Origin: JBJGXI01 sp045635475
Lineage (GTDB): Bacteria; Bacillota; Bacilli; Bacillales; Amphibacillaceae
Direction: 5' to 3'
Assembly (NCBI RefSeq): GCF_045635475.1
Contig: NZ_JBJGXI010000026.1
Span: forward strand, 1 to 64,000
DNA: 64,000 nt
In this document: positions 17,376 through 26,019 of the stretch, in pieces
Layout of the letters: each line of letters opens with the position of its first letter
How positions within the stretch are numbered: position 1 is the first letter of the stretch
Made by a program: the position numbers and the translations under genes
The notes under the pieces: generated by a model
Databases searched by the model: none
The model's input: the letters and a program-made list of their open reading frames with translations, nothing else
Told to the model about the DNA's origin: nothing

Positions 17376-18047
17376 CTAAGTTAACTTGTAATCATCGAGA
17401 CGAATGACATTTTGATTTTCATAGCTTGACTTTACATTATCCATCTCATCTTTTATGCTTTCCATTTTCTTGTCTAAATAAGTAACTTGATCGGCTGCAT
17501 TCTTTAACTCTGATAACAATCGATTTGGAACATTTTGATTGAATTTGTAATATATCTTATGTTCTAGGCTCGCCCAAAAATCCATCGCAATAGTTCGAAT
17601 TTGAACTTCGACTAGTACCGGTTCCCTACGATCAGTTAAAAATACAGGTATTTCAATAATTAAATGCAAGCTCTGGTAGCCATTTGCCTTTGGATTTTTT
17701 AAGTAATCCTTCTTTTTCACGACTGTAATATCATCTTGTTGCTCAAGCATATTATAAATTCGATAAATATCTGAAACAAATGAACACGTGATTCGGATGC
17801 CTGCAATGTCTTTCACGAATTTTTTTGCATTAGCAGTCGTCACTTCATATCCTTTTCTATTCAATTTGTCGATAATGCTTTCTGGTGTTTTCAGACGTGA
17901 TTTAACATGTTCAATAGGATTATGTCCATTCACAAATTGAAAATTCTCATTAAGTATTTTTAGTTTCGTATTAATTTCATCTAATGCAAATTTGTAAACA
18001 ATTAAGAAATCCTTCCATTCATTTAAAACAGTATTCATTTTGTTCAT
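17376..18047 (-). CDS. sasA: Small alarmone synthetase, SasA/RelP-like
   Basis: Makes (p)ppGpp from ATP and GDP/GTP without a hydrolase domain. The 223-residue protein is one RelA/SpoT synthetase domain: KDIAGIRITCSF (about 79-90), the G-loop GYQSLH (123-128), EVQIRT (147-152) and a C-terminal helix pair. Length and layout match the B. subtilis YwaC group; the second synthetase in this window (44950) is closer to YjbM. B. subtilis ywaC is induced by envelope stress sigma factors. Here it leads a two-component operon, which is unusual. An ATG at 18047 follows AAAGGATGG. Confidence 0.85.
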   Translation of the reverse strand: MNKMNTVLNEWKDFLIVYKFALDEINTKLKILNENFQFVNGHNPIEHVKSRLKTPESIIDKLNRKGYEVTTANAKKFVKDIAGIRITCSFVSDIYRIYNMLEQQDDITVVKKKDYLKNPKANGYQSLHLIIEIPVFLTDRREPVLVEVQIRTIAMDFWASLEHKIYYKFNQNVPNRLLSELKNAADQVTYLDKKMESIKDEMDNVKSSYENQNVIRLDDYKLT

Positions 18048-18351
18048 TTACTTACCATCCTTTAGCTTCATTTGAATTTCATACTAGAGCTATTTTTTTA
18101 TGAACCTCTTATGCTGATTATATGCAGATTGCACAGTCAGTTACAAAACGGTGTGTGGAGTGATTATCAATTAACTCTCATAAACAACCAATCATCTATT
18201 TAACATATAAGCGATAATTTATTTACATAGTAGCATTCCAATATGAATAACAAATGAACAAAGGAAAATTATTTGGGACAATGTTTGTATGCGCGGGATA
18301 GTCGAGAATGGAGGATTGAATTGTAAATGACTTGTTTTCATAAAGTATGTA

Positions 18352-18372
18352 GGAGAGGCAGTATGCCTCTCC
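18352..18372. terminator. Hairpin downstream of the prenyl synthase gene
   Basis: GGAGAGGCA pairs with TGCCTCTCC around a 3-base loop. ATTTTCC follows on the plus strand; there is no T-run on the minus strand. It probably ends the 18426-20795 transcript or insulates the alarmone synthetase operon. Confidence 0.5.
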
Positions 18373-18425
18373 ATTTTCCTGCTCATTGCTTGCACTAAAT
18401 GCAGATCCCATGTTTTAATAACGGT

Positions 18426-20795
18426 CTAATAATTTCGATGAATCATATAACTCAGAAAATGATTTAGAAATGGGCAATGATTTTGAACATCCTCTAATGA
18501 TTCGGTTGCTAGACAGAAATGCTCCCACATTTCTTTTTTTGCTCCTTCATGACCAAGGATTGATACAAATGTGGAGCTATTGTTTTCTGCATCTTTACCA
18601 ATTTGTTTGCCTAGCATACTTGCATTTCCTTCTACATCAAGTAAATCATCCTTGATTTGAAAAGCGACACCAGCATGATAGGCGAATTTTTTTAATGCGT
18701 TCATTTCGGCTTGTTCGACTTGACCGAGAATCGCAGGCATAATAAGTGCGGCCTCGAATCCGAGTCCAGTTTTATAAAAGCACATTAAATTCAATTGTTC
18801 TAGTGTTAGTTGTTTTCCTTTTGATTCTAAATCAAGTGCTTGACCTTTACACATTTCAGCAGTCATTTTTGAAGAATACTCTATCAAACGAAGCACGGTC
18901 TTTGAATCAAAATCAAGTGATGCTTGCTCTGAAGTGGCTTTCTGGGTTAGAAAGACACTAGTTAATTCTGCTATTGCAATGTTGTACACCTCATGCAGTG
19001 TTGGGCGCCCTCTACGAATTGAAGCGTTATCCTGTGATGGCAAATCATCTAATATCAGAGAAGCAGTATGCATATACTCTAATGATTTTAGAAGAGGTAT
19101 TATTGCTGACCGGTCTAATTGATACGCCTTTACGCCCATGACCCACGTAACAATTGGTCTTAACCTTTTCCCATCTCCTTTAAGACTGTAATTTGCCGCA
19201 TCAATGATTGGATCATTCATAGTAGAACTAGAATCTGTTTCAGGAATATATAAGATACTGTTTATTTCTTTACGTATTGATTTTACTTGGTTTTTAAATT
19301 CTTGCTTTTCCTTACGATCATTTTTTAGAATCGCAAGAAAATGATCCCGTATTAATTTATCAAAAAAATCCACATCATCGGCTTTACGTACCAGCTTTTG
19401 AACAATTCGATTGAATGTTGACATATTTACAGTAAATAACTTCATCACCTGATTATATTCTTCTATACCCACTCGTTCTTTAAACCGCTTTAACCCATTG
19501 ATTGCGCGATCTAATATCACTTCACATGTTTTCATATCTGATTGATATACATCATGAATCAAGTGTGTAATTACCGCCCAGTATAACTCAAAAGGATTGA
19601 TAAGATCAGGACGAACGTGATGATATTTCAAATAGTAAGTAAACGGTGTAACTGCGCCTACTTCCAAATCATTAAACATATCAGCGAAATCATCTGCCAG
19701 CTGGTTGTAAATGCCATAGTAGAATGTTCTATCTTGAAAACCCTCATCCTCAGATGCACTTATTACAGATCGCGCAATTAAGCGTGAACAAGATGATTTC
19801 AGTATGATTGGAATATAGATTTCTTCATTCGTATAATTTTGATTGGATAACTGCTTTATCCGATCCACTTCTTGGGAGTGAAAAAACACATACGATTGCT
19901 CGAAAAATGAATTTGCCGTTTCAGGGGGTTGGTGTTTTTTTATATATTCAAAAGCGTCTCTAAGCTCTGAATGAACGAACTTGATTAAAGATGCATTCTC
20001 ACCTGTCCACTCGCCTAGTTCAGGTACAGATCCAGAAACTAATGTCGTTCGTATTAAATCGGAATATTGCTCTTTTTCTTGTTTAGATAAAACTGCAGCA
20101 TCAAGAAGATCATCAATGAAGGGATATGTTAGACCATAAGAAAAACCAAGCCTAATAGCACGATCAAGCTTTTTTGTACGCTCTTTAACCTGTATTTCTG
20201 TATGCATTTCTTCCATCTCGTGCATGACAACTCCGGCAATTGTTTTGATAAGCTTACGCTGTGCATGTTCCACATCCATTCCACTTGGAATATTGGTAGA
20301 CACTGTCCTTAGTTTATCAATTACCCATATAACCGCTGATTCAACTCCTTCTCGTTGAGCCCACCGGTACAAACCTGCCATAGTAAAATCCTGACCACTG
20401 TCACCTTGATCATTTATCACCTGATTTTTCAAGCTTTTGACGACATCTTGAATCCTATCCTGTGTTTCAGACGAAGCCAAAGATTTACCTAAATCCCTCA
20501 TATAAATATAGGAGATACTTCGATCTAAGTAATTTTCTAGCTTGCCGCTGTGATTGAGCCATTGAATATACTTGTGATACCCCAACTTATCCGAATTTCT
20601 CTGGCCACGAACAAATAAAGATAGTATTGAACGGTGGTGTATGTGGTTTGGTTTCCAAGCTTGGAAATCTTTCGTTAAGATCGGCACATACGCCTGCTTT
20701 TCGATTTGCACAAGAAGTGAAGTAAAATAGGCAGCAGCCTTTTCTTCCGCTTTCCGATAGCATCTATCGGCATTAATAATTGATTGTTCTTTCAT
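18426..20795 (-). CDS. Fused double polyprenyl-diphosphate-synthase-like enzyme
   Basis: A 789-residue protein, about 2.5 times the normal length. The C-terminal 270 residues are a full trans-isoprenyl diphosphate synthase: GDGKRLRP (540-547), first Asp motif DDLPSQD (583-589), RRGRPT, GQALDLE (651-657), KTGLGFEAAL and second Asp motif DDLLD (716-720). The N-terminal half carries a diverged echo of the same plan: DDLLD (228-232), KSSCSRLIARS (333-343) and QLADDFADMFND (365-376), about 137 residues after the first motif. I infer a tandem fusion in which the N-terminal half is a class I terpene-synthase-like domain or a degenerate prenyl synthase. The ATG at 20795 follows GAGGT. The product is unknown. 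Confidence 0.8.
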   Translation of the reverse strand: MKEQSIINADRCYRKAEEKAAAYFTSLLVQIEKQAYVPILTKDFQAWKPNHIHHRSILSLFVRGQRNSDKLGYHKYIQWLNHSGKLENYLDRSISYIYMRDLGKSLASSETQDRIQDVVKSLKNQVINDQGDSGQDFTMAGLYRWAQREGVESAVIWVIDKLRTVSTNIPSGMDVEHAQRKLIKTIAGVVMHEMEEMHTEIQVKERTKKLDRAIRLGFSYGLTYPFIDDLLDAAVLSKQEKEQYSDLIRTTLVSGSVPELGEWTGENASLIKFVHSELRDAFEYIKKHQPPETANSFFEQSYVFFHSQEVDRIKQLSNQNYTNEEIYIPIILKSSCSRLIARSVISASEDEGFQDRTFYYGIYNQLADDFADMFNDLEVGAVTPFTYYLKYHHVRPDLINPFELYWAVITHLIHDVYQSDMKTCEVILDRAINGLKRFKERVGIEEYNQVMKLFTVNMSTFNRIVQKLVRKADDVDFFDKLIRDHFLAILKNDRKEKQEFKNQVKSIRKEINSILYIPETDSSSTMNDPIIDAANYSLKGDGKRLRPIVTWVMGVKAYQLDRSAIIPLLKSLEYMHTASLILDDLPSQDNASIRRGRPTLHEVYNIAIAELTSVFLTQKATSEQASLDFDSKTVLRLIEYSSKMTAEMCKGQALDLESKGKQLTLEQLNLMCFYKTGLGFEAALIMPAILGQVEQAEMNALKKFAYHAGVAFQIKDDLLDVEGNASMLGKQIGKDAENNSSTFVSILGHEGAKKEMWEHFCLATESLEDVQNHCPFLNHFLSYMIHRNY

Positions 20796-20930
20796 TATGC
20801 ATACCTCGACTTCATTATATATCTATCGGTCTTGTACTTAAAAATTTTCCAACAAAGTTTCCTCTTAAAAATAAAGTAACATTTTTCATAACAAAAAGCA
20901 TTTATATCTAGAATATTGTGTTTCAATTAA

Positions 20931-20976
20931 AAAGTGCCAGAACCCACCTAGTTAGATTGTCTTTGATGGATTCGGC
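20931..20976 (-). terminator. Terminator of the KinB-like kinase gene
   Basis: An imperfect stem (AAGTGCCAGAACCCA with TGGATTCGGCAC and flanking ACTTTTT) lies directly after the kinase stop. T-rich sequence follows on the minus strand. Confidence 0.65.
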
Positions 20977-20978
20977 AC

Positions 20979-22226
20979 CTACTTTTTATCGTTTATACGT
21001 TGGTATACAGGCATTGTAAGGCTCACGGTGGTTCCTTTACCCTCTTCACTCTGAAACTGAATTTCTCCGTTATGCTCTTTAATTATTTTAAAGCTTACCA
21101 TTAAACCAAGGCCCGTACCTCCTGATTTTGTTGTATGAAATGGATTACCAAGTAATTCAAGATGCGCTTCCGGAATGCCATATCCTTCATCAGTTATAGT
21201 TATTTTAATCTTATCACTTTGTAAGCTTTCTACCTTTATGGTTATTTTTCCACCATCTGGCATAGCTTCCATACCATTTTTAATGATATTGATTAATACT
21301 TGTTTTATTTGCTGTGAATTACATTCAACCTCGGGAATATCCTTATCTATTTCATTATTAATTGTAATCGTATCTTGTGTACCATTATGATTCAAAATTT
21401 CAACAACATAGTTAATCATTTCATGTATATCGTTCTTCACAAAAACAGTGTCTTTTGGCCTCCCAATAACAAGAAGATCATCAAGTATTGAACTAATTCT
21501 CTCAATCTCATCCGTCATTATTTGAAAATACTGATCTTCTGGGTACTTTTCCTTTTGCAACTGTGTTAATCCCTTAAGGGATGTTAGTGGATTTCTTACT
21601 TCATGGGTAATCGAAGTAGCCAATTGTCCTACTATAGCCAGTTGTTCAGACTGTTGCAACTCTTCTTTTATCTTTAATCGCGCTTCAAGGTTTGAATAAA
21701 AACGAGTTAAATATATGTAAGATAGTATAGCTAAGAAACTGTATAAAACAATAGGTAATAACACTTCTAAATACTGAAATAGTAGACCTATAATAATATA
21801 TTTACCAATAATTCCAACTAATGTGTAATAGAAGTATCTTTTATTAATAAATAATGATGAAAAGAATATAAACACTAATTCAACGGCACTTCCAGTTGCA
21901 AATATATTCGTTGTTCCATAATAAATAAGAAAATTATTAATAATATCGATAACAATAAAACTGAATAAATATACATACTTAACGGCATATACTTTTTCTG
22001 TCTTAATTAAATAAAAGGTAGGAATTAGTAAAGGTATGAATATGATGTAAAACCATATGCCAAATCCTCCTGTAGTTATTTCTTTTGGTACATTATATGC
22101 TAACGGTGCAGCATAGTTGTACATTAAGTCAAAACCAATAAGAAACAAATAAAAAATGGTTAAAAACAACTTTAATCCTTTAACTTCTTCGTCTTGTAAT
22201 AGATTGTTAATCGTTTGCTTACTCAT
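20979..22226 (-). CDS. Six-helix orphan histidine kinase, KinB-like
   Basis: A 415-residue kinase with six transmembrane helices in the first 175 residues (about 18-36, 56-74, 82-101, 109-127, 131-150, 155-173) and almost no outer loop. The H-box is ATSITHEVRNPLTSLKG (His208), followed by NIIKNGMEAMPDGG and GGTGLGLMVSFKI. The His-Glu-x-Arg-Asn-Pro-Leu-Thr-Ser pattern is that of the sporulation phosphorelay kinases KinA-E. The lack of an adjacent regulator and the six-helix layout resemble KinB. I start it at the ATG at 22226, seven bases after GGGAGAG. Input to Spo0F is inference. Confidence 0.8.
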   Translation of the reverse strand: MSKQTINNLLQDEEVKGLKLFLTIFYLFLIGFDLMYNYAAPLAYNVPKEITTGGFGIWFYIIFIPLLIPTFYLIKTEKVYAVKYVYLFSFIVIDIINNFLIYYGTTNIFATGSAVELVFIFFSSLFINKRYFYYTLVGIIGKYIIIGLLFQYLEVLLPIVLYSFLAILSYIYLTRFYSNLEARLKIKEELQQSEQLAIVGQLATSITHEVRNPLTSLKGLTQLQKEKYPEDQYFQIMTDEIERISSILDDLLVIGRPKDTVFVKNDIHEMINYVVEILNHNGTQDTITINNEIDKDIPEVECNSQQIKQVLINIIKNGMEAMPDGGKITIKVESLQSDKIKITITDEGYGIPEAHLELLGNPFHTTKSGGTGLGLMVSFKIIKEHNGEIQFQSEEGKGTTVSLTMPVYQRINDKK

Positions 22227-22584
22227 AAAGTTACTCTCCCGTATTGAATTTGCTTGACAAAAAATTACGGTTCCTATAAATACTATCATATCTTAAAATA
22301 GGAAGTAAGTGGGAAATATTCGTAGATTTTTGCATTATTTTGTAACTTAGACTATCGATACGCGTTGTACTATGTCGAATATTGCGGCTATTTATCTTTC
22401 TTTCATTTATGTTATTTGTTTAAATATAAAATAATAATTAACTATTTCCATACTGAATTTCTTGATTTGCAACTTTCAATCATCACACCTATAACCTGAA
22501 AATAAAATACCCCCACACAAGATCAATGATTCAGTTTCAATGGGAGAACACCATGTTCCTCATTATTATATTTCCATTAAAAAT
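22227..22584. other. Intergenic region without a recognisable feature
   Basis: A/T-rich sequence between the kinase start and the tRNA terminator. It must contain the kinase promoter, but I cannot place it with confidence. Confidence 0.3.
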
Positions 22585-22628
22585 AGAAGAGTCTAAAACC
22601 TTTAAGCAACAAGGATTCAGACTCTTCT
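22585..22628 (-). terminator. Terminator after tRNA-Val
   Basis: AGAAGAGTCT (22585-22594) pairs with AGACTCTTCT (22619-22628) with more pairs inside. The minus strand continues ATTTTTAATGG. It starts seven bases after the tRNA. Confidence 0.8.
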
Positions 22629-22634
22629 CAAGAA

Positions 22635-22707
22635 TGATTCCGACTGGGCTCGAACCAGCGACCTCTACCCTGTCAAGGTAGCGCTCTCCCAGCTGAGCTA
22701 CGGAATC
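22635..22707 (-). tRNA. tRNA-Val (anticodon GAC)
   Basis: A complete 73-base cloverleaf. The acceptor arm GATTCCG pairs with CGGAATC and has discriminator A. The D arm is GCTCAGCTGGGAGAGC. The anticodon arm CTACC-TTGACAG-GGTAG gives anticodon GAC, and the T arm is GCTGG-TTCGAGC-CCAGT. CCA is not encoded. It is a lone tRNA with its own terminator. Confidence 0.93.
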
Positions 22708-22906
22708 GTTATATTAATGTTTCTGGGATAATTATTATAATATAAATAACTGTAACACTTGTCAATATAAAATTGCATACATATATATTAACAAGCTTTG
22801 TTGCACAAGTATTTTTTGAGATATTACTAAACTTCAATCTATGACTGATGTGCAACTTACGATTTGAAAGCAACATTCATTAATTCTAATAGCAATTTTA
22901 AAATAC

Positions 22907-22936
22907 GGGTCAGTTCTCCTAATGAGAAGCTGACCC
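22907..22936. other. Strong hairpin not assigned to a gene
   Basis: GGGTCAGTTCTC (22907-22918) pairs with GAGAAGCTGACCC (22924-22936). No gene ends within 200 bases on either side, and no clear T-run follows. It may be a terminator of an unseen small RNA or a relic. The 22708-23332 stretch around it holds no gene that I can support. Confidence 0.4.
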
Positions 22937-22962
22937 TTAACTAGTCTATTTATAATTACTTT

Positions 22963-23015
22963 ACACAGCTATCTACAACAACATTTGGTTGTTATATAGT
23001 CGGCATGAATTAGTC
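22963..23015. repeat. Possible family C fragment
   Basis: TTACACAGCTATCTACA matches the left edge of the family C copies at 15097 and 51583, and a small palindrome (CAACA-TTTGG-TTGTT) follows, but the rest is not recognisable. It could be a deleted copy. Confidence 0.3.
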
Positions 23016-23332
23016 ACTAATATGTTATGTTGTTATCATATTAGCAATTTCTTATATGTATGTCAAAACTCTTATTTGCAGATTATTAAAAAATAACCTA
23101 ATCTTTTATTACAGCATTGTAATACTCGTTACAATCCATCCAAGATTGACTAGGTGTACCAAAACATTCCATATTTTCACTGTAGGAAGGCATTTCCATA
23201 CACTCTTTCTATCTATATCTATCAATAGATACCACATCTACTCTAGTATTTACTATTTTTTGGTTAGTGAATTACTATGTTACAGCTGATAGCCTTAAGT
23301 AGAAAGCTAGTCTACTAGGAGGTCATCAACGA

Positions 23333-23926
23333 ATGAAAATTATTAAAAGCTTACTATTGACAGCCGCTATTACTTTAGGTGTATGTACGTTGCCAAATGG
23401 AGCAGACGCGGCATCCTATAAAGTCCAGTCTGGAGATTCGTTTTGGAAAATTTCAAATAAGTACGGTGTGTCTCTTTATACGTTGCAAAAAACGAATAAC
23501 CGCCTAGGTAGCAGTCTTTTATATACTGGTGAAACGATTGTAATTCCGGGTTCAATCTCTCAATCTGATAAGGAATTAATGGCAAAACTTGTTCATGCTG
23601 AGGCAAAAGGAGAACCCTATGCAGGGAAGGTTGCGGTAGCTACAGTTATTCTTAACCGCGTCGATCATACTGAATTCCCTGACACAATAAAAGGTGTTAT
23701 TTATGAGCGCTCATCAGGTGGATACTATGCCTTTACACCTGTTCAAAATGGTTACATTAACAATGCAGCTGATGCAGAAGCAATCCGTGCAGTAAATGAA
23801 GCATTGGCATTCCGTGGAGAAGGAAGTGGCTCTATCTACTTCTATAATCCTAGAACAGCAAAAAGCAACTGGATTCTTTCTCGTGAAGTAACAATAACGA
23901 TCGGTAATCACCGTTTTGCTAGATAA
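23333..23926 (+). CDS. LysM + SleB-type cell wall hydrolase
   Basis: An exported peptidoglycan hydrolase of 197 residues. The signal peptide ends near ADA-A (26/27). One LysM domain (about 28-73, YKVQSGDSFWKISNKYGVS) anchors it to the wall. The rest is the SleB/CwlJ (Hydrolase_2) domain with the catalytic Glu at about 90 (VHAEAKGEPYAGKVAVA), VILNRV and the C-terminal HRFA motif. It resembles B. subtilis YkvT and the germination lytic enzymes SleB and CwlJ. AGGAGGT lies before the ATG. A spore or mother-cell role is plausible, but no promoter class can be assigned. Confidence 0.88.
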   Translation: MKIIKSLLLTAAITLGVCTLPNGADAASYKVQSGDSFWKISNKYGVSLYTLQKTNNRLGSSLLYTGETIVIPGSISQSDKELMAKLVHAEAKGEPYAGKVAVATVILNRVDHTEFPDTIKGVIYERSSGGYYAFTPVQNGYINNAADAEAIRAVNEALAFRGEGSGSIYFYNPRTAKSNWILSREVTITIGNHRFAR

Positions 23927-24012
23927 AAAACATAGACAAGGACGTACCAGGATAACCTGATGCGTCCTATATCACTTACATAACCCAATCCGTTCGATTG
24001 AGTACTCTAAAT

Positions 24013-25026
24013 TCATTTTTTATCTTTTTCCTTCGAAAGATATTCACGATCCGAAGCCTGTGGCGGTCGTTCAAACCAACCATTCTTAATCATTAAATTT
24101 GCTCCATCCTCAGCAAACAATCCGATGTCTTTAATATCTTTTGCGTACATGGCAGCGATATCTCGTCGGAAACTAAGTGCTAAAGAGCCGCCAGAATTGC
24201 CAATTGACAATGCATTTAATGTCGTTGTTTGAAATAACATGAGCTTGTCAGAGAACGGAGAAATTGTAGAGTTAGAAACCTCTGAATCCCATGTCATTGG
24301 AGCAGGAAGTGTACTCTCTTCAAAGATTAATCGATACTTTCTTAAGATTTTCCTAGCTAGTTCCTGTCCTCTAATGAAATAATTTCTCAATTCTTCTGAA
24401 TTTGCAACCTGCGAAAAGCCAATCATTAACGCTTTTCCATACGTATTATTTGTATAATTCATAAAAATGTGAGCTGCTTCATCCGCTGTAATCGTTCTTT
24501 TTTCACCAAACCATCCACGTAAGAAGCTCTGCTTTTCAACAAAATTCGCTCTGTCGGGAAAATCCATATAAGGAGCACGGACAAAAATACCCTTTGATAA
24601 CATAATCGCTTTTGTTTCATCTTCTAAATCAGCTGATTCATTTAGATAATTTCTGTACAATTTTCTAATGTCCTCTCTCGCAGCCATAGAGAAGGCTGCA
24701 CCATTAGCAACGATACCTGCTTCACCTAAATTACGAAGGAAATAAAGCATATATGTATCCGAAAACAGTCGTGGAGCTGTCACATTGACATCTTCACTTG
24801 AAAACCCAATCGGTACAGGAAATTTTTCATCATTGAAAATATCGGTTAACGTTTTTATGTGATGTTCAGACATCTTAAGTGCTTTCTGAACTACACTCTT
24901 TACTTCTTTATCCTCTACTTTTTCTGAAAAATATTGTAATACCGGTAGTGAAGCACTTTCCATCATGTAACTACTCCACAAGGAACCAATTTCGGATGAT
25001 GCTAACTTAATATTGTGTTTCATCAT
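24013..25026 (-). CDS. DUF3231 family protein
   Basis: A 337-residue protein with two similar halves of about 165 residues. Each has the pattern GxLWxxY-M near its start (SEIGSLWSSYMMES; TADEAAHIFMNY in the second) and DKLMLFQTT or DTYMLYFLRN in its second part. DUF3231 proteins are all-helical, ferritin-like bundles common in spore-formers, often in multiple copies; their function is unknown. GGGGG lies six bases before the paired ATG codons. It is a stand-alone gene divergent from 25213. Confidence 0.85.
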   Translation of the reverse strand: MMKHNIKLASSEIGSLWSSYMMESASLPVLQYFSEKVEDKEVKSVVQKALKMSEHHIKTLTDIFNDEKFPVPIGFSSEDVNVTAPRLFSDTYMLYFLRNLGEAGIVANGAAFSMAAREDIRKLYRNYLNESADLEDETKAIMLSKGIFVRAPYMDFPDRANFVEKQSFLRGWFGEKRTITADEAAHIFMNYTNNTYGKALMIGFSQVANSEELRNYFIRGQELARKILRKYRLIFEESTLPAPMTWDSEVSNSTISPFSDKLMLFQTTTLNALSIGNSGGSLALSFRRDIAAMYAKDIKDIGLFAEDGANLMIKNGWFERPPQASDREYLSKEKDKK

Positions 25027-25212
25027 AATTTACCCCCTATTTTTTTACATTTATATTGCGATAGTCTTTACTACTTTGATAAATATATGAATGTAAACGG
25101 GGTATTTCTGGCAAAATCATCTTAACCGTGTTGTAATATCCAAAAGTTATTGGATGTGCTTGGTACTTCGGTAGCATAATAAAGAAAAGAATTATTAAAT
25201 GAAGGAGATTTT

Positions 25213-25773
25213 ATGACAAGCAATATTGAAATGATGTGGGATGTCGTAGAATTACATAAGAAATTTATACAAGCTGATTTTCAAAGATGGATTACCTATG
25301 AGCTCTTTAGTTGGTCATGGTGGTTATTAGTGCTTTTCTTAATCATTCCTTGGATAATTTGGATCAAGTTTTTTGATCGTAAACGATTCATGGAAATCAT
25401 CTTGTTTGGCGCTTTAACTGTTATACCAACCACATACTTAGATGCGATTGGAAGCGATTTAGGATTCTGGATATATCCGACTGAATTAATACCAATTACG
25501 CCGAGAGCGATTGCCTTTGATATGTCACTTGTTGCTATAACCTATATGCTGTTATATCAGTACTTTACAACCTGGAAATCTTTCCTCATTGCTCAGGTCA
25601 TTATGGCATTACTTTTTGCATTTGTGGGAGAGCCCTTAAGTCATACTTTGAACTTAGTCCTTTACATGAAATGGGTTTACCTTTATTCCTTTATTTACTA
25701 TATCATTATTGGGATAGCCTCTAAAGCAATCTTGGAAAAAGCAAAACAAATGTACCCACCATATAATTCTTGA
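25213..25773 (+). CDS. CBO0543-like membrane protein
   Basis: A 186-residue protein with an N-terminal soluble helix and five transmembrane helices (about 33-51, 57-76, 92-110, 122-139, 150-170). FFDRKRFMEIILFG followed by DAIGSDLGFWIYP is typical of the small CBO0543-type family of Bacillaceae membrane proteins, which has no known function. GAAGGAG lies before the ATG. It is a single gene. Confidence 0.7.
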   Translation: MTSNIEMMWDVVELHKKFIQADFQRWITYELFSWSWWLLVLFLIIPWIIWIKFFDRKRFMEIILFGALTVIPTTYLDAIGSDLGFWIYPTELIPITPRAIAFDMSLVAITYMLLYQYFTTWKSFLIAQVIMALLFAFVGEPLSHTLNLVLYMKWVYLYSFIYYIIIGIASKAILEKAKQMYPPYNS

Positions 25774-26019
25774 TTGCAAAAAAAGGAGTCAATTGCATAG
25801 TTACCTTACACCAAGCAATTGCGATCTACATATTAGATGCAATTCAACCATAGAATTTCAGTGTTATGAAATCGACTAAGATAGCGAGCTGAAAAAACGA
25901 GAGAATTTCGAAAGGTTTTTCTTAGATTTTTTTCTTTACCAGTTAATCCTGATGTTCAATACTTCTCGTACATAATCCACCCAGGAAACAAGATATTAAA
26001 ATATAAGAGGTGAAAGAAG

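Noticed and set aside
18223..18411. Calling the 62-codon ORF a comX gene
   Set aside because: No ribosome site and an internal hairpin. It is kept only as a low-weight finding, not as an annotated gene.
23056..23289. 77-codon plus-strand ORF before the SleB-type gene
   Set aside because: No ribosome site, odd composition (many Ile, Tyr, His) and no domain. More likely non-coding upstream DNA.
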